Positions 1 to 6,980 of a stretch of 34,826 nt of DNA are shown here, piece after piece. Position 1 is the stretch's first letter, and every line of letters begins with the position of its first letter. Origin of the DNA: Amarolinea aalborgensis. GTDB taxonomy: Bacteria > Chloroflexota > Anaerolineae > SSC4 > Amarolineaceae. Made by a program: the position numbers and the translations under genes. The stretch covers positions 1-34,826 of the forward strand of contig NZ_UETR01000032.1 of NCBI RefSeq assembly GCF_900491745.1, written 5' to 3'. The notes under the pieces are model-generated. The model was not told the origin of the DNA. It did not search any database and saw only the letters and a program-made list of their open reading frames with translations.

Positions 1-1
1 G

Positions 2-784
2 GACACCCTGCGCGCCGATGGCGTAGACACAGCGGGTCTGCGCTTCAGCCGCGAGGCGCGCACCGCGCTGGCTTTCGTTTCGCTGCGCGCGGACGGTGAA
101 CGTGACTTCATGTTCTACCGCCATCCCAGCGCGGACATGCTCTGGCGGCCTGAGGACGTTGACACGGTCTACGCCGGGCAGACTCGCATCTTTCACTTTG
201 GCTCCATCTCGCTGATCGGGGAACCGAGCCGCAGCGCCACGCTGGCAGCCGTGGCCGCGGCGCAGGCGGGCGGCGCGCTTATCTCGTACGATCCCAATCT
301 GCGCCTGCCGCTGTGGCCTTCGCCCGAAGCCGCGCGCGCGGGCATGTTGGTGGGTTGGCAGTACGGGCAGGTCATCAAGGTCAGCGAAGAAGAGCTGGCC
401 TTCCTCAGCGGCGCGACCGACGACTCGACTGAGCTCGCCGAAGTCCTGGCCGAGGGCGCGCGGCGCTTGTGGCACGACGCCCTGCGCCTGCTGGTGGTGA
501 CGCAAGGCCCCGGCGGCAGTTCCTACTTCATGCCGGCGGCCGCCGGGCACGTGCCGGGATTCGCGGCCAAGCCCGTGGACACGACGGGCGCGGGCGACGG
601 GTTCGTGGCCGGCCTGCTGAGCGGCCTGCTTGCCTGTGACCTGGCCTGGAATGAGGACGATGTGCGGAGCGCCTTGCGTTTGGGCAATGCGGTCGGCGCC
701 TTGACGACGCAGGAGCGCGGCGCCATTCCCGCGCTGCCGACCCGCGCCGTCGTGGATGCGTTCCTGGCAGGTTCTGGCGCGTGA
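2..784 (+). CDS. PfkB-family carbohydrate kinase, fructokinase-like (5' partial)
   Basis: This is a cytoplasmic sugar kinase of the ribokinase/PfkB superfamily, which transfers phosphate from ATP to a sugar hydroxyl. The frame is open from base 2, so the N-terminus lies outside the window; the visible part is 260 codons. The first internal Met, at 110, is not the true start, because typical kinase sequence (ARTALAFVSLRADGERDF) precedes it in frame. The C-terminal PfkB signature DTTGAGDGFVAGLL is intact around base 577; its Asp is the catalytic base in this family and the GAGD loop forms the anion hole. The mid-protein LLVVTQGPGGS also fits the family. Fructose is the likeliest substrate given the overall look, but specificity cannot be read with certainty. 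The EamA transporter gene starts 33 bases downstream on the same strand and may be co-transcribed. Confidence 0.9.
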   Translation, partial: DTLRADGVDTAGLRFSREARTALAFVSLRADGERDFMFYRHPSADMLWRPEDVDTVYAGQTRIFHFGSISLIGEPSRSATLAAVAAAQAGGALISYDPNLRLPLWPSPEAARAGMLVGWQYGQVIKVSEEELAFLSGATDDSTELAEVLAEGARRLWHDALRLLVVTQGPGGSSYFMPAAAGHVPGFAAKPVDTTGAGDGFVAGLLSGLLACDLAWNEDDVRSALRLGNAVGALTTQERGAIPALPTRAVVDAFLAGSGA

Positions 785-817
785 GTGGGTATGACTGGCT
801 TCGCTGCGTGATCGTGT

Positions 818-1729
818 ATGGGTGAATTGGCCGCGCTTTTTACGTCAGTGGCCTGGTCGTTCACGTCGCTGCAGTTCACCCTGGCGGGGCGGCGCGTCGG
901 CTCCCCGGTGGTCAATCGCACGCGCCTGGCTATCGCCGCCGTTTTTCTCGCGCTGGCGCACCTGCTGCTGACCGGCGCGCTGTGGCCGCAGTCCGCGGCG
1001 CCAGCGCGCTGGTTTTGGCTGGGCATCTCCGGCATCATCGGCCTGGTGCTGGGCGATGCCTGCCTTTTCCAGGCCTACGTGCTGATCGGCCCGCGACGCG
1101 CCATGCTCTTGATGGTCCTGTCCCCTATCCTCTCTTCGCTCCTGGCCTGGCTGTGGCTCGGCGAAGCGCTGACGCGCCTGGAAATCTTCGCCATGCTCGT
1201 GGCCCTGGCCGGCGTCGCCTGGGTGACGACCGCGCCGCGCGCACAGGCCAGCAGCGGTGTGGCCGTCTTTGCCGGCGATCATGACCACCGCGCCTACCTC
1301 AACGGCGTCCTCTTGGGCGTCGGCGCGGCGCTGGGGCAGGCGTTAGGACTCCTCCTGGCGAAACAGGGCATGGCCGGCGGCTTTTCCACGATCTCCGCGA
1401 CCCTCATGCGCATCTCCGTGGCCCTGGCGACGATCACGCTGGTGACGCTGGCGCAAGGCCAGGTGCGCGCCACACTGAAGGCCCTGCGTGACCAGACCGC
1501 TTTCCGCTTCATCCTGGGCGGCGCTTTCACCGGCCCGTTCCTCGGCATCTGGGGTTCGATGATCGCGGTTCAAAATGCGCCGCTTGGCGTCGCCTCTACG
1601 CTGTTGGCGCTGCCGCCCGTGCTGCTCATTCCGCTGATGCACTGGGTTTTCCACGAGCAAATCACCCGCCGCGCGGTCGTTGGCACCCTGGTAGCGCTGA
1701 CCGGCGCTGCGCTGCTCTTTCTGCAGTAA
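818..1729 (+). CDS. EamA/DMT-family transporter
   Basis: This 303-residue membrane protein has the length and hydrophobicity of a ten-helix drug/metabolite transporter with two EamA repeats. The first repeat covers about residues 1-140, with the typical GxxGLVLGDACLFQAYVLIGPRRA and LSPILSSLLAWLWLGE stretches. The second covers about 155-300 and ends in PLMHWVFHEQITRRAVVGTLVALTGAALL, where the His-Glu helix pair typical of EamA repeats is visible. Such proteins move small metabolites, amino acids or toxic compounds across the cytoplasmic membrane; the substrate cannot be deduced. The ATG at 818 has only a weak ribosome-binding site and follows the sugar kinase closely. Transcription converges with the CPBP gene ending at 1750. 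Confidence 0.88.
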   Translation: MGELAALFTSVAWSFTSLQFTLAGRRVGSPVVNRTRLAIAAVFLALAHLLLTGALWPQSAAPARWFWLGISGIIGLVLGDACLFQAYVLIGPRRAMLLMVLSPILSSLLAWLWLGEALTRLEIFAMLVALAGVAWVTTAPRAQASSGVAVFAGDHDHRAYLNGVLLGVGAALGQALGLLLAKQGMAGGFSTISATLMRISVALATITLVTLAQGQVRATLKALRDQTAFRFILGGAFTGPFLGIWGSMIAVQNAPLGVASTLLALPPVLLIPLMHWVFHEQITRRAVVGTLVALTGAALLFLQ

Positions 1730-1749
1730 CCGTCTGACCCTGCGGCGGC

Positions 1750-2595
1750 TCAGCCCTTTCTCCTCCGATAGATGCCGACGCCGATCAGCGCCCACAGCGC
1801 CATGCTGAGGAAGCCTTCCATGCCGGGCGTGAACAGCGCGGAAGCCAGGCTGCTCTTGAACTCGACGAGGCGGCTCAGGAGCAGCGTCAAGATGATGGCA
1901 TTGCCCACCGTGTGCAGCACGACAGTCGGCCACACCGAACCCGTGATGCGTCGCAGCTCCCCGTAGGCGAAGGCCGCGGGGACAAACGCCGCGAACGCCA
2001 GGGAAATGAACGCGGCGCGGCTCAGGCTGGTGTACGCCTGGAAATCTCCAGGCGCCATGAATCCAAACCAGTACGGTAGATGCCACGCTCCCCAGATGAC
2101 GCCAACGAGCAACGCGCTCGCCCAGGCAGGCCAGCCCAGTGCGTCGAGCCGCGGCGTAAGATACCCGCGCCAGGCGAACTCCTCGCCGATGTTCTTGACA
2201 ACGCCAGCCAACAGCGCGGCGGCAACCAAGCCGGCGAACCTCCCCAGGCCCAGCGAGGATAGGCCGGCCGCGGAGACAGCGCCCGTTGCGTAGCCCAGGC
2301 CAAGGATAAGCGCAAGGCAGACCGGATAGATCAGCAGGGCGAAGCCATACCAGCCCAGGTTCTTTTTCAGTGCGGGTCTCAGCCCAGCATCGGCCCAGCC
2401 ATCGCCGGCCGCCGCGCGCAGCAGCACGCCCGTCAACGCAGGCGCAATGAGCCAGAGCAGCATGCCCAGATTCTGTCGTGGATCAGGGTTAGCCATCACC
2501 TGGTTCAGCCACAGGCCAACCCAGCCAATGCCGGCGGCGACAACGGCGAAAATCACCAGGTTGCGACGAGTTTGTACGTTGCGCGAAGCGGTCAC
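1750..2595 (-). CDS. CPBP-family intramembrane glutamic endopeptidase
   Basis: This multi-pass membrane protein of 281 residues carries the hallmark motifs of the CPBP (CAAX protease/bacteriocin-processing, Abi) family. An EEFAWRGY motif lies near residues 137-144 and GVIWGAWHLPYW near 165-176; the Glu pair and His belong to the catalytic site. A further conserved segment, TGSVWPTVVLHTVGNA, supplies the later His/Asn. Members cleave prenylated or peptide substrates in the membrane, and several bacterial ones are linked to bacteriocin maturation or immunity; the substrate here is unknown. I place the start at GTG 2595 because a GGAGGA ribosome-binding site lies about 7 bases upstream; an earlier GTG at 2613 has none. 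It is the last gene of a PadR-CPBP-CPBP unit, 41 bases after its paralogue. Confidence 0.88.
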   Translation of the reverse strand: MTASRNVQTRRNLVIFAVVAAGIGWVGLWLNQVMANPDPRQNLGMLLWLIAPALTGVLLRAAAGDGWADAGLRPALKKNLGWYGFALLIYPVCLALILGLGYATGAVSAAGLSSLGLGRFAGLVAAALLAGVVKNIGEEFAWRGYLTPRLDALGWPAWASALLVGVIWGAWHLPYWFGFMAPGDFQAYTSLSRAAFISLAFAAFVPAAFAYGELRRITGSVWPTVVLHTVGNAIILTLLLSRLVEFKSSLASALFTPGMEGFLSMALWALIGVGIYRRRKG

Positions 2596-2636
2596 AGGAA
2601 TTCCTCCAGACACGTGCAGAGATAGATCAAGAGGCC

Positions 2637-3377
2637 TCAGCGCGCCAGCCAGATCCAGATGAATTCAAGGAGATTGAGCGCCAGATGCGCGGCAAACGGC
2701 GCAACGAGCGTGCGTCGCCACACGCGCAGCCCGGCAAACAGGCCCCCGGCCACGATGCCCGTCAGCAGGATGTACCAAAATCCACCGGCCCAGTGCAGCA
2801 GCCCGAAAAACGCAGTCGAGACAACGACGGCCAGGGGCAGACTATAGCGTTGTTGCAGGCGCTCCAACGCGTAGCCGCGGTAGAGGCTCTCCTCGACGAA
2901 GGGCGCCAGCAGCACGTTGGCCAGGAAAAACGGCGCGATGGCTGCGCCCAAGGTGCCCGTCAGCTCGCCAGGCGGCACGTAATCGCCCACGTGGCTTTGC
3001 AGCCAGATCATCGCCGACGACAAAACCGTGAAGTAGAGAACGGCCACCACCACGCCAGGGACGATCCCAATCAACACCTCCTGCCAGAGTCGTTGGCCCG
3101 GTTCCAGGCGCCAGCCGATTGCGGCCCAGGCCTGGTGTGCCCAGCGCAGCGTGCGCCCGAGCAGCAGCAGGAGCGCCGCCTGCACGGCCACAAGAATGAA
3201 CGGCATCGCCTTGGGCGTCTGCTCGGCAATGGCCTGGGCGTTGCCGCGGGTGACGAATCCAAAATACACGGAGGCGACGCTGATCGCGGCCAGGAAGAGC
3301 AGCGGCGCGGCGATCAGAAGCACCCAGGTGCGGCGCATCGGGAGGGACGGCTGGTTCAGCGAGTTTGCGGTTAGCAT
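2637..3377 (-). CDS. CPBP-family intramembrane glutamic endopeptidase (second copy)
   Basis: This 246-residue membrane protein is a second CPBP family member, divergent from its downstream neighbour. FVEESLYRGYAL near residue 160 gives the EExxxR motif and AFFGLLHWAGG near 190 gives the His motif. At least six hydrophobic segments are visible. The start is set at ATG 3377: the GAGGAG ribosome-binding site ends six bases before it, while the alternative ATG at 3383 abuts that site with no spacing. The site overlaps the last codons of the padR gene, so translation is probably coupled to the regulator. Pairing two such proteases behind a PadR repressor suggests an inducible membrane-stress or peptide-processing function, which is inference. 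Confidence 0.88.
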   Translation of the reverse strand: MLTANSLNQPSLPMRRTWVLLIAAPLLFLAAISVASVYFGFVTRGNAQAIAEQTPKAMPFILVAVQAALLLLLGRTLRWAHQAWAAIGWRLEPGQRLWQEVLIGIVPGVVVAVLYFTVLSSAMIWLQSHVGDYVPPGELTGTLGAAIAPFFLANVLLAPFVEESLYRGYALERLQQRYSLPLAVVVSTAFFGLLHWAGGFWYILLTGIVAGGLFAGLRVWRRTLVAPFAAHLALNLLEFIWIWLAR

Positions 3378-3387
3378 CTTCATCTCC

Positions 3388-3960
3388 TCAAGGCAACCCT
3401 GCGGGCGACGGAGGAAGCTCTCCGGCGCGGACGCGCGCCATCACGCTCTCGAACCACGCCAAATCCATCCGTGCGGACATGATCCCGTATTCGAGCGTCA
3501 AGCCCCAGAAAAAACGCTCGCGCTGCATGCCCGCCGCCTGGGCGTCCGCTTCGGCTGGCTGCGGTATCTCGTCGTAGGCGGCGAGGGTGGCGCGCGCCTC
3601 GGCGGCCAACCGTTCGAAGAGCGCGAGGATCTGCTCGTCGGACAATTGCCCGGCGAAGAAGACCTGAATCAACGCGGCAATGCGGACATCGTGCGATGTC
3701 AGTGGTGTGAGCAGCCAGGCGCGCAGCGCCGCCCGGCCGGTGGATGTGATATGGTACTCCTTGCGGTCGTGGCGGTCGAGGCCGCGCACGATTTCCTGCT
3801 CGACGTAGCCCTGTTCCGCCAGCCGCGCCAGGGTCCGGTAGATCTGGCTCTGGTCGGCGGGCCAGAAATGGCGCACCGAGTTGTCGAAGACCTTTTTCAG
3901 GTCATAGCCCGACAGCGGGCTGTAGTTCAAGAAGCCAAGAATGGCGTACTCGAGAGACAT
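3388..3960 (-). CDS. PadR-family transcriptional regulator
   Basis: This 190-residue protein has the N-terminal winged helix of PadR (MSLEYAILGFLNYSPLSGYDLKK, then IYRTLARLAEQGYVE and RKEYHITSTGRAALRAWL) and a C-terminal alpha-helical dimerisation region of the Vir/PadR_C type, about residues 95-180. PadR proteins usually repress a nearby transporter, detoxification or membrane gene and their own promoter, and release DNA on binding a small molecule. I choose ATG 3960 over a GTG at 3969 because the family begins MSLEYAIL and GGGTGA lies five bases upstream of the ATG. It is the first gene of a tightly packed operon with two CPBP protease genes. Nested palindromes just upstream are its likely operator. 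Confidence 0.92.
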   Translation of the reverse strand: MSLEYAILGFLNYSPLSGYDLKKVFDNSVRHFWPADQSQIYRTLARLAEQGYVEQEIVRGLDRHDRKEYHITSTGRAALRAWLLTPLTSHDVRIAALIQVFFAGQLSDEQILALFERLAAEARATLAAYDEIPQPAEADAQAAGMQRERFFWGLTLEYGIMSARMDLAWFESVMARVRAGELPPSPAGLP

Positions 3961-3991
3961 AGGCTTCACCCTGAGATGAATAGAATATCAA

Positions 3992-4040
3992 TCCTATATA
4001 GGACTAATCCTATAATAACTCACCGCGAAGCCTTTGTCAA
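3992..4040 (-). promoter_or_regulatory. padR promoter and palindromic operator candidate
   Basis: On the minus strand a -35 element TTGACA (4035-4040) and a -10 element TATTAT (4012-4017) are separated by exactly 17 bases. Immediately downstream lie two overlapping palindromes. TATAGGACTAATCCTATA (3997-4014, plus strand) has 7-bp arms, and TCCTATATAGGA (3992-4003) is perfect. They overlap the -10 box and the expected transcription start, the usual place for an autorepressor. This AT-rich patch stands out in GC-rich surroundings. Confidence 0.7.
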
Positions 4041-4084
4041 ATCAGTCGCCCCTGGGCGCGGCGCACAGCCGTGGATGAAGCCAG

Positions 4085-4115
4085 GCAATCCGTGGCGATC
4101 CGTGTTCATCTGCGG
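4085..4115 (+). repeat. Short interspersed repeat, CCGTGGCGATCCGTGTTCATC type
   Basis: About 30 bp reading CAATCCGTGGCGATC followed by CGTGTTCATCTGCGGC. A near-identical inverted copy lies at 8537-8567. Both copies sit beside a 184-bp transposable element. It resembles the CGTGGATCCGTGTTCATC-like intergenic repeats I know from several bacterial phyla, a point made from memory. No coding role is visible. Confidence 0.6.
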
Positions 4116-4134
4116 CCTATTTTCAAAGCCGATC

Positions 4135-4318
4135 GTAACTATTCAGGCATCCTGCGCCGACTGCAGCCGCCGAATGAATTCGGGCCGCAAGGGCGTGCCG
4201 CCGCCAGGTCGGCCGGAGCCGACCGGCGCCGCGTCCACTCAGGTGGACGCCTGGCGGAACGCCCATCAGGCGCGATTTCAATCGCTCGCTTGCCACGGCG
4301 CGCCGCCTGAATAGTTAC
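4135..4318 (+). mobile_element. 184-bp MITE-like element, copy 1, with 8-bp target duplication
   Basis: The element begins GTAACTATTCAGGC and ends with its exact reverse complement GCCTGAATAGTTAC, giving 14-bp perfect terminal inverted repeats. It is flanked by a perfect 8-bp direct repeat AGCCGATC (4127-4134 and 4319-4326). A second copy at 8568-8751 lies in opposite orientation and differs by a single base. There is no credible internal gene, so it is non-autonomous. The interior is packed with hairpins: CCGAATGAATTCGG; GGTCGGC-CGGA-GCCGACC; GCGTCCAC-TCAG-GTGGACGC; GCGATTTCAATCGC; and an outer stem pairing GGGCGTGCCGCC with GGCGGAACGCCC. An 8-bp duplication points to a DDE-type transposase supplied in trans. 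The right target copy overlaps the last base of the NmrA gene stop codon. Confidence 0.9.
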
Positions 4319-4325
4319 AGCCGAT

Positions 4326-5183
4326 CTACTGACGCCCTACTTGCAGGTTGCACCATTGCGCCAGCGTTGTCGTGGGCGCGCCGAGCAAGGCGTTGGCCTC
4401 AGCCGGATCGCCTTCTTCGACGACCTTTTCACTGTAGCGGAAGAAGGGCAAGACCGCCTTGAGTTCCGTGTCGCGCGACAGGCTGGCGATCAGCGCTGCC
4501 ATCCAGAAGGGAACTGAGCTGACCTTCGCGCCCGGTCGAGCAACGCGGCAATAAGTCTGCAATGCCTGCCCCAGAGTCCAAAGTTCAGGGCCAAAAATGT
4601 GCAGCGTCTTGTTGGCCGCGGCCGGCGTCGCGTAGGCTTTGGAAACCATGCGGGCGTAGTCGTCTGCGGCGACCCAATGCCAGGGATGGGGCTGGCTGCC
4701 GAGGATGCTGGCGCGCGCGCCGCGCACGAACCTGGGCAGCGTTTCCATGAAGAAGGTTGCCTGGAAGATCGTGTAGGGCACGCTCGCGGCGCGGATGGCG
4801 GCCTCGGCTTCGAACTTGGCCTTCGTTCCGGCATACCAGCTGTTTTCTTTTGTGACCGAAGTCCCCGAAAGATACGTGATCCGTTGGACGCCCGCCTTCG
4901 CGGCTGCGGCGGCAACGTTTTGCGCGCCGCGCCGCTCCAGGTCTGGGTCCAACCCGCCTTCGAGATTGATGTGGACCGCCTGACAACCCGCCAACGCCGC
5001 GTCCAGCGAGGGCGGGTCTTCGACGTCGCCTCCAACCACCTCATACTCGGCGCCGAACTTGGATCGCGCCTTGTCCGGGTGACGTGTGAAGATGCGCACC
5101 TGATAGCCGTCGGCGCTCAGCCGGCGCGCCACTGGCTCGCCTAACATGCCCGTGCCGCCAATAACAAGAATTAAATTTGACAT
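4326..5183 (-). CDS. NmrA-like NAD(P)-binding atypical SDR protein
   Basis: This 285-residue protein has a Rossmann fold opening LILVIGGTGMLGEPVARRL, the GxxGxxG dinucleotide-binding motif of NmrA/atypical short-chain dehydrogenases, followed by an Arg-containing second strand (RIFTRHPDKAR) that favours NADP(H). Further family marks are VVGGDVEDPPSLDAALAGCQAVHIN, ITYLSGTSV, and YAGTKAKFEAE, which corresponds to the YxxxK region. Such proteins act as oxidoreductases or redox sensors; the substrate is unknown. AGAGG lies about 7 bases before the ATG. It is probably the last gene of a TetR-DUF4188-NmrA unit, 64 bases after DUF4188. Its TAG stop (4328-4326) shares one base with the target duplication of the 184-bp element, so insertion happened exactly at the gene end without damaging it. 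Confidence 0.88.
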   Translation of the reverse strand: MSNLILVIGGTGMLGEPVARRLSADGYQVRIFTRHPDKARSKFGAEYEVVGGDVEDPPSLDAALAGCQAVHINLEGGLDPDLERRGAQNVAAAAAKAGVQRITYLSGTSVTKENSWYAGTKAKFEAEAAIRAASVPYTIFQATFFMETLPRFVRGARASILGSQPHPWHWVAADDYARMVSKAYATPAAANKTLHIFGPELWTLGQALQTYCRVARPGAKVSSVPFWMAALIASLSRDTELKAVLPFFRYSEKVVEEGDPAEANALLGAPTTTLAQWCNLQVGRQ

Positions 5184-5247
5184 AATTTTACCTCTGCGAT
5201 CGTTGAGATGCGTTCAGAATCCAGGGCGCACCCACACGGGCTGCCAG

Positions 5248-5817
5248 CTACGCCGCGTGGACCGAACCATCACGCGCGGCTGGCTCTGGTTTCCAACCAC
5301 CTGGCTCTAGCGCGTCCAGGGTCGCAGCGGCCGGCTGCGCACCCTGGCGCTCCAAGCGCAGCCGCGCCGTCGCCCGCACGCCCACGGCTGGCTCGTGGCC
5401 GGCCGCAGCCGCCAGACCGAAGCGCGGCATGTTGCCGTAGACCGATTCGTACTGGCCGGCGCGCACCAGGTACGTTTCGTGCCAGATGCCTACGCTGCCG
5501 TCGCCGCCCACGGCTTTGTTGAACTGCTGCCAGGCGCGCACGTGAGTGAAGGCAGGGTCGCGGGCGAATCGCTCCAGGTCGGTGAAGGAGCGCCAATACT
5601 GCACCAGGGCCACGCCTCGCCAGTACAGGAACATCTGCCCGCCGAGAAAGCCCAACTCCGGGCGCTGATAGAGCGTCTCCAGCATCGGCTGCATGGCCCG
5701 CGCGACAGGCAGCCACTGTTGCACCGCGCGCAGCCGGTTGATGCGCATCCCGATGTGGAAGACGACGAAGTCGCCATCCATCGTGGCTGTGTAGCGCCCG
5801 TTGAAGATAGTTGTCAT
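5248..5817 (-). CDS. DUF4188 / monooxygenase-like family protein
   Basis: This 189-residue cytoplasmic protein matches what I know of the DUF4188 family: FNGRYTATMDGDFVVFHIGMRINR near the start, MLETLYQRPELGFLGGQMFLYWRG, VQYWRSFTDLERFARDP, and GIWHETYLVRAGQYESVYGNMPRFGL. The fold is expected to be a ferredoxin-like dimeric barrel, and members are often labelled monooxygenases or fluoroacetate-like enzymes without firm evidence. The last 40 or so residues form an Ala/Pro-rich extension beyond the usual end. The start is ATG 5817, with AGGAACAAGG just upstream. A CCGAAC-GAT-GTTCGG palindrome 28 bases upstream matches one in front of tetR, so this gene is a probable target of the neighbouring TetR regulator. 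Confidence 0.85.
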   Translation of the reverse strand: MTTIFNGRYTATMDGDFVVFHIGMRINRLRAVQQWLPVARAMQPMLETLYQRPELGFLGGQMFLYWRGVALVQYWRSFTDLERFARDPAFTHVRAWQQFNKAVGGDGSVGIWHETYLVRAGQYESVYGNMPRFGLAAAAGHEPAVGVRATARLRLERQGAQPAAATLDALEPGGWKPEPAARDGSVHAA

Positions 5818-5830
5818 GACCTTGTTCCTA

Positions 5831-5859
5831 ATTGTAGTCTGATTCCGAACGATGTTCGG
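5831..5859 (-). promoter_or_regulatory. Promoter and TetR operator candidate of the DUF4188 gene
   Basis: A -10 box TACAAT lies on the minus strand at 5831-5836, and a perfect 6-bp-arm palindrome CCGAACGATGTTCGG lies at 5845-5859 where the -35 region and spacer should be. No consensus -35 is seen. The same palindrome with one mismatch lies in front of the tetR gene, so both sites are probably bound by that regulator. Confidence 0.7.
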
Positions 5860-5898
5860 CGATTGTGGCGAAAAAAAGAGACGCTAACGGCCTTCCCG

Positions 5899-6510
5899 TC
5901 ACACAGCCTGCAGGCCGCGGGCAAAGCTGCGCAGCGCCTCACGGTCGGCCGCCTCGAAGTCCAGCGGGTAGCCGCGCAGGCTGGTCACGCGCAGCATCGC
6001 AATTCCGTGCACGGTCGCCCACGCTGCGTACGCCATCTCCATCAGGCCGAAGCCGGGACGCACGGGGAAGACCCCTTCCTCGATGCCGCGGCGGATGGCA
6101 TCCAACAGGATGTGGAACGATGAGTCTCCCTCCAGCAGCTTCTGCGGAGAAAAGTCACCATCTGGGCTGGCTGGCACAGCGGTGAACATCAGCAGAAAGT
6201 GGTCGGGGTTCTCCAGCGCAAAGCGGATGTAGGCGATGCCGATTTCGTACAGGTAGTCCACCACGGGCAGGTTTGCATCGGCCTGCTCCATGTGCCTGGC
6301 TAACCGCGCCTGCCCCTGCTCGCACACCTCGGCGATGATCGCGTCCTTGCCGCCGAAGTACTCGTACAGCCCGGCCGCGCTGTAGTCAATACGGTCCGCC
6401 AGCGCGCGCATGGACAAAGCGGCTAGTCCTTCCTCGCGGATAATGGCGAGGGCGGCATCCAGGATGGCCTGCTTGGTGCGTTGAAATCGGCGTTCACGTG
6501 GTTGAGTCAT
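5899..6510 (-). CDS. TetR/AcrR-family transcriptional regulator
   Basis: This 203-residue regulator has a clear N-terminal TetR helix-turn-helix domain, about residues 10-57: RTKQAILDAALAIIREEGL, ALSMRALADRIDYSAAGLYEYFGGKDAIIAEV. The C-terminal ligand-binding half (DYLYEIGIAYIRFALENPDHFLLMFT and AYAAWATVHGIAML) resembles the TetR_C WHG-type domains. Such proteins repress their own and adjacent genes until a small ligand binds. DUF4188 and NmrA-like genes follow on the same strand, making a likely regulated unit for detoxification or redox metabolism (inference). The gene has a near-ideal promoter with an operator overlapping the transcription start. Confidence 0.92.
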   Translation of the reverse strand: MTQPRERRFQRTKQAILDAALAIIREEGLAALSMRALADRIDYSAAGLYEYFGGKDAIIAEVCEQGQARLARHMEQADANLPVVDYLYEIGIAYIRFALENPDHFLLMFTAVPASPDGDFSPQKLLEGDSSFHILLDAIRRGIEEGVFPVRPGFGLMEMAYAAWATVHGIAMLRVTSLRGYPLDFEAADREALRSFARGLQAV

Positions 6511-6527
6511 ATCGGCGCTTGTTCTTT

Positions 6528-6574
6528 TTCCTAACGATGTTCGGAATTATAACATGAGCCGGTTATCTTGTCAA
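6528..6574 (-). promoter_or_regulatory. tetR promoter (consensus) with operator
   Basis: On the minus strand the exact consensus -35 TTGACA (6569-6574) and -10 TATAAT (6546-6551) are 17 bases apart. The palindrome TTCCTAACGATGTTCGGAA (6528-6546, 8-bp arms around GAT with one mismatch) touches the -10 box and covers the expected start site. It repeats the palindrome at 5845-5859, arguing for autoregulation by the TetR protein. Confidence 0.8.
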
Positions 6575-6705
6575 ATCCGACCAGACGCCGTGTTTTTGCC
6601 CAGGGCGGCCTATTCGCATTACCTACCTGCGGCCGACGCTTGATCGAGGGCAGCCAAGAGGAGCCGCCGAATCGCAGGAAGGAATGCTACAGCGGTTGGT
6701 TGTTA

Positions 6706-6977
6706 CTAGCCAAACAACTCGCTATGGCTGCCGGTGCGCACGAGCTGCAATTCGTCAGGCGTTACGCGGTAGATCAGCAGCCAATCCGGATTAACGTGGC
6801 ATTCGGGCGCCCTTTCCAGACGCCCACGAGGGAATGGTCGCGATAGCGATCATCCAGCGGCTTCTGGTCAACAAGCGCTTCGATCACCGTTTTCAGCTTG
6901 CTCAAGTCCACGCCTCGGCCAAGCAAGCGCTTCATATCGCGTCAAAACCTGGTAGACTGGCGGATGATAAGCGACAT
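6706..6977 (-). pseudogene. Broken YafQ/RelE-family toxin gene
   Basis: Read from ATG 6977, three bases after the relB stop, the frame gives MSLIIRQSTRF and then an in-frame TGA (6944-6942). The same frame continues with recognisable YafQ sequence, RDMKRLLGRGVDLSKLKTVI then EALVDQKPLDDRYRDHSLVG and VWKGR. Near 6804-6812 a one-base loss shifts the frame, and the toxin continues in another frame as ECHVNPDWLLIYRVTPDELQ then LVRTGSHSELFG, ending at TAG 6706-6708. The DWLLIYR and RTGSHSELF motifs contain the residues normally used by these mRNA-cleaving ribosome-dependent toxins. Two independent lesions make a sequencing error unlikely but not impossible. The stop could arise from a CGA to TGA change, since Arg or Lys is usual there. 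Confidence 0.85.
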
Positions 6978-6980
6978 CGC

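Noticed and set aside
4071..4310. Plus-strand ORFs across the 184-bp element, and equivalents at 8572-8920 and 24915-25412
   Set aside because: They are translations of the structured repeats in several frames, not genes. The same peptide appears wherever the element occurs.
6568..6846. 92-residue plus-strand ORF
   Set aside because: It lies mostly antisense to the broken YafQ toxin, shows no family features and has no ribosome-binding site.
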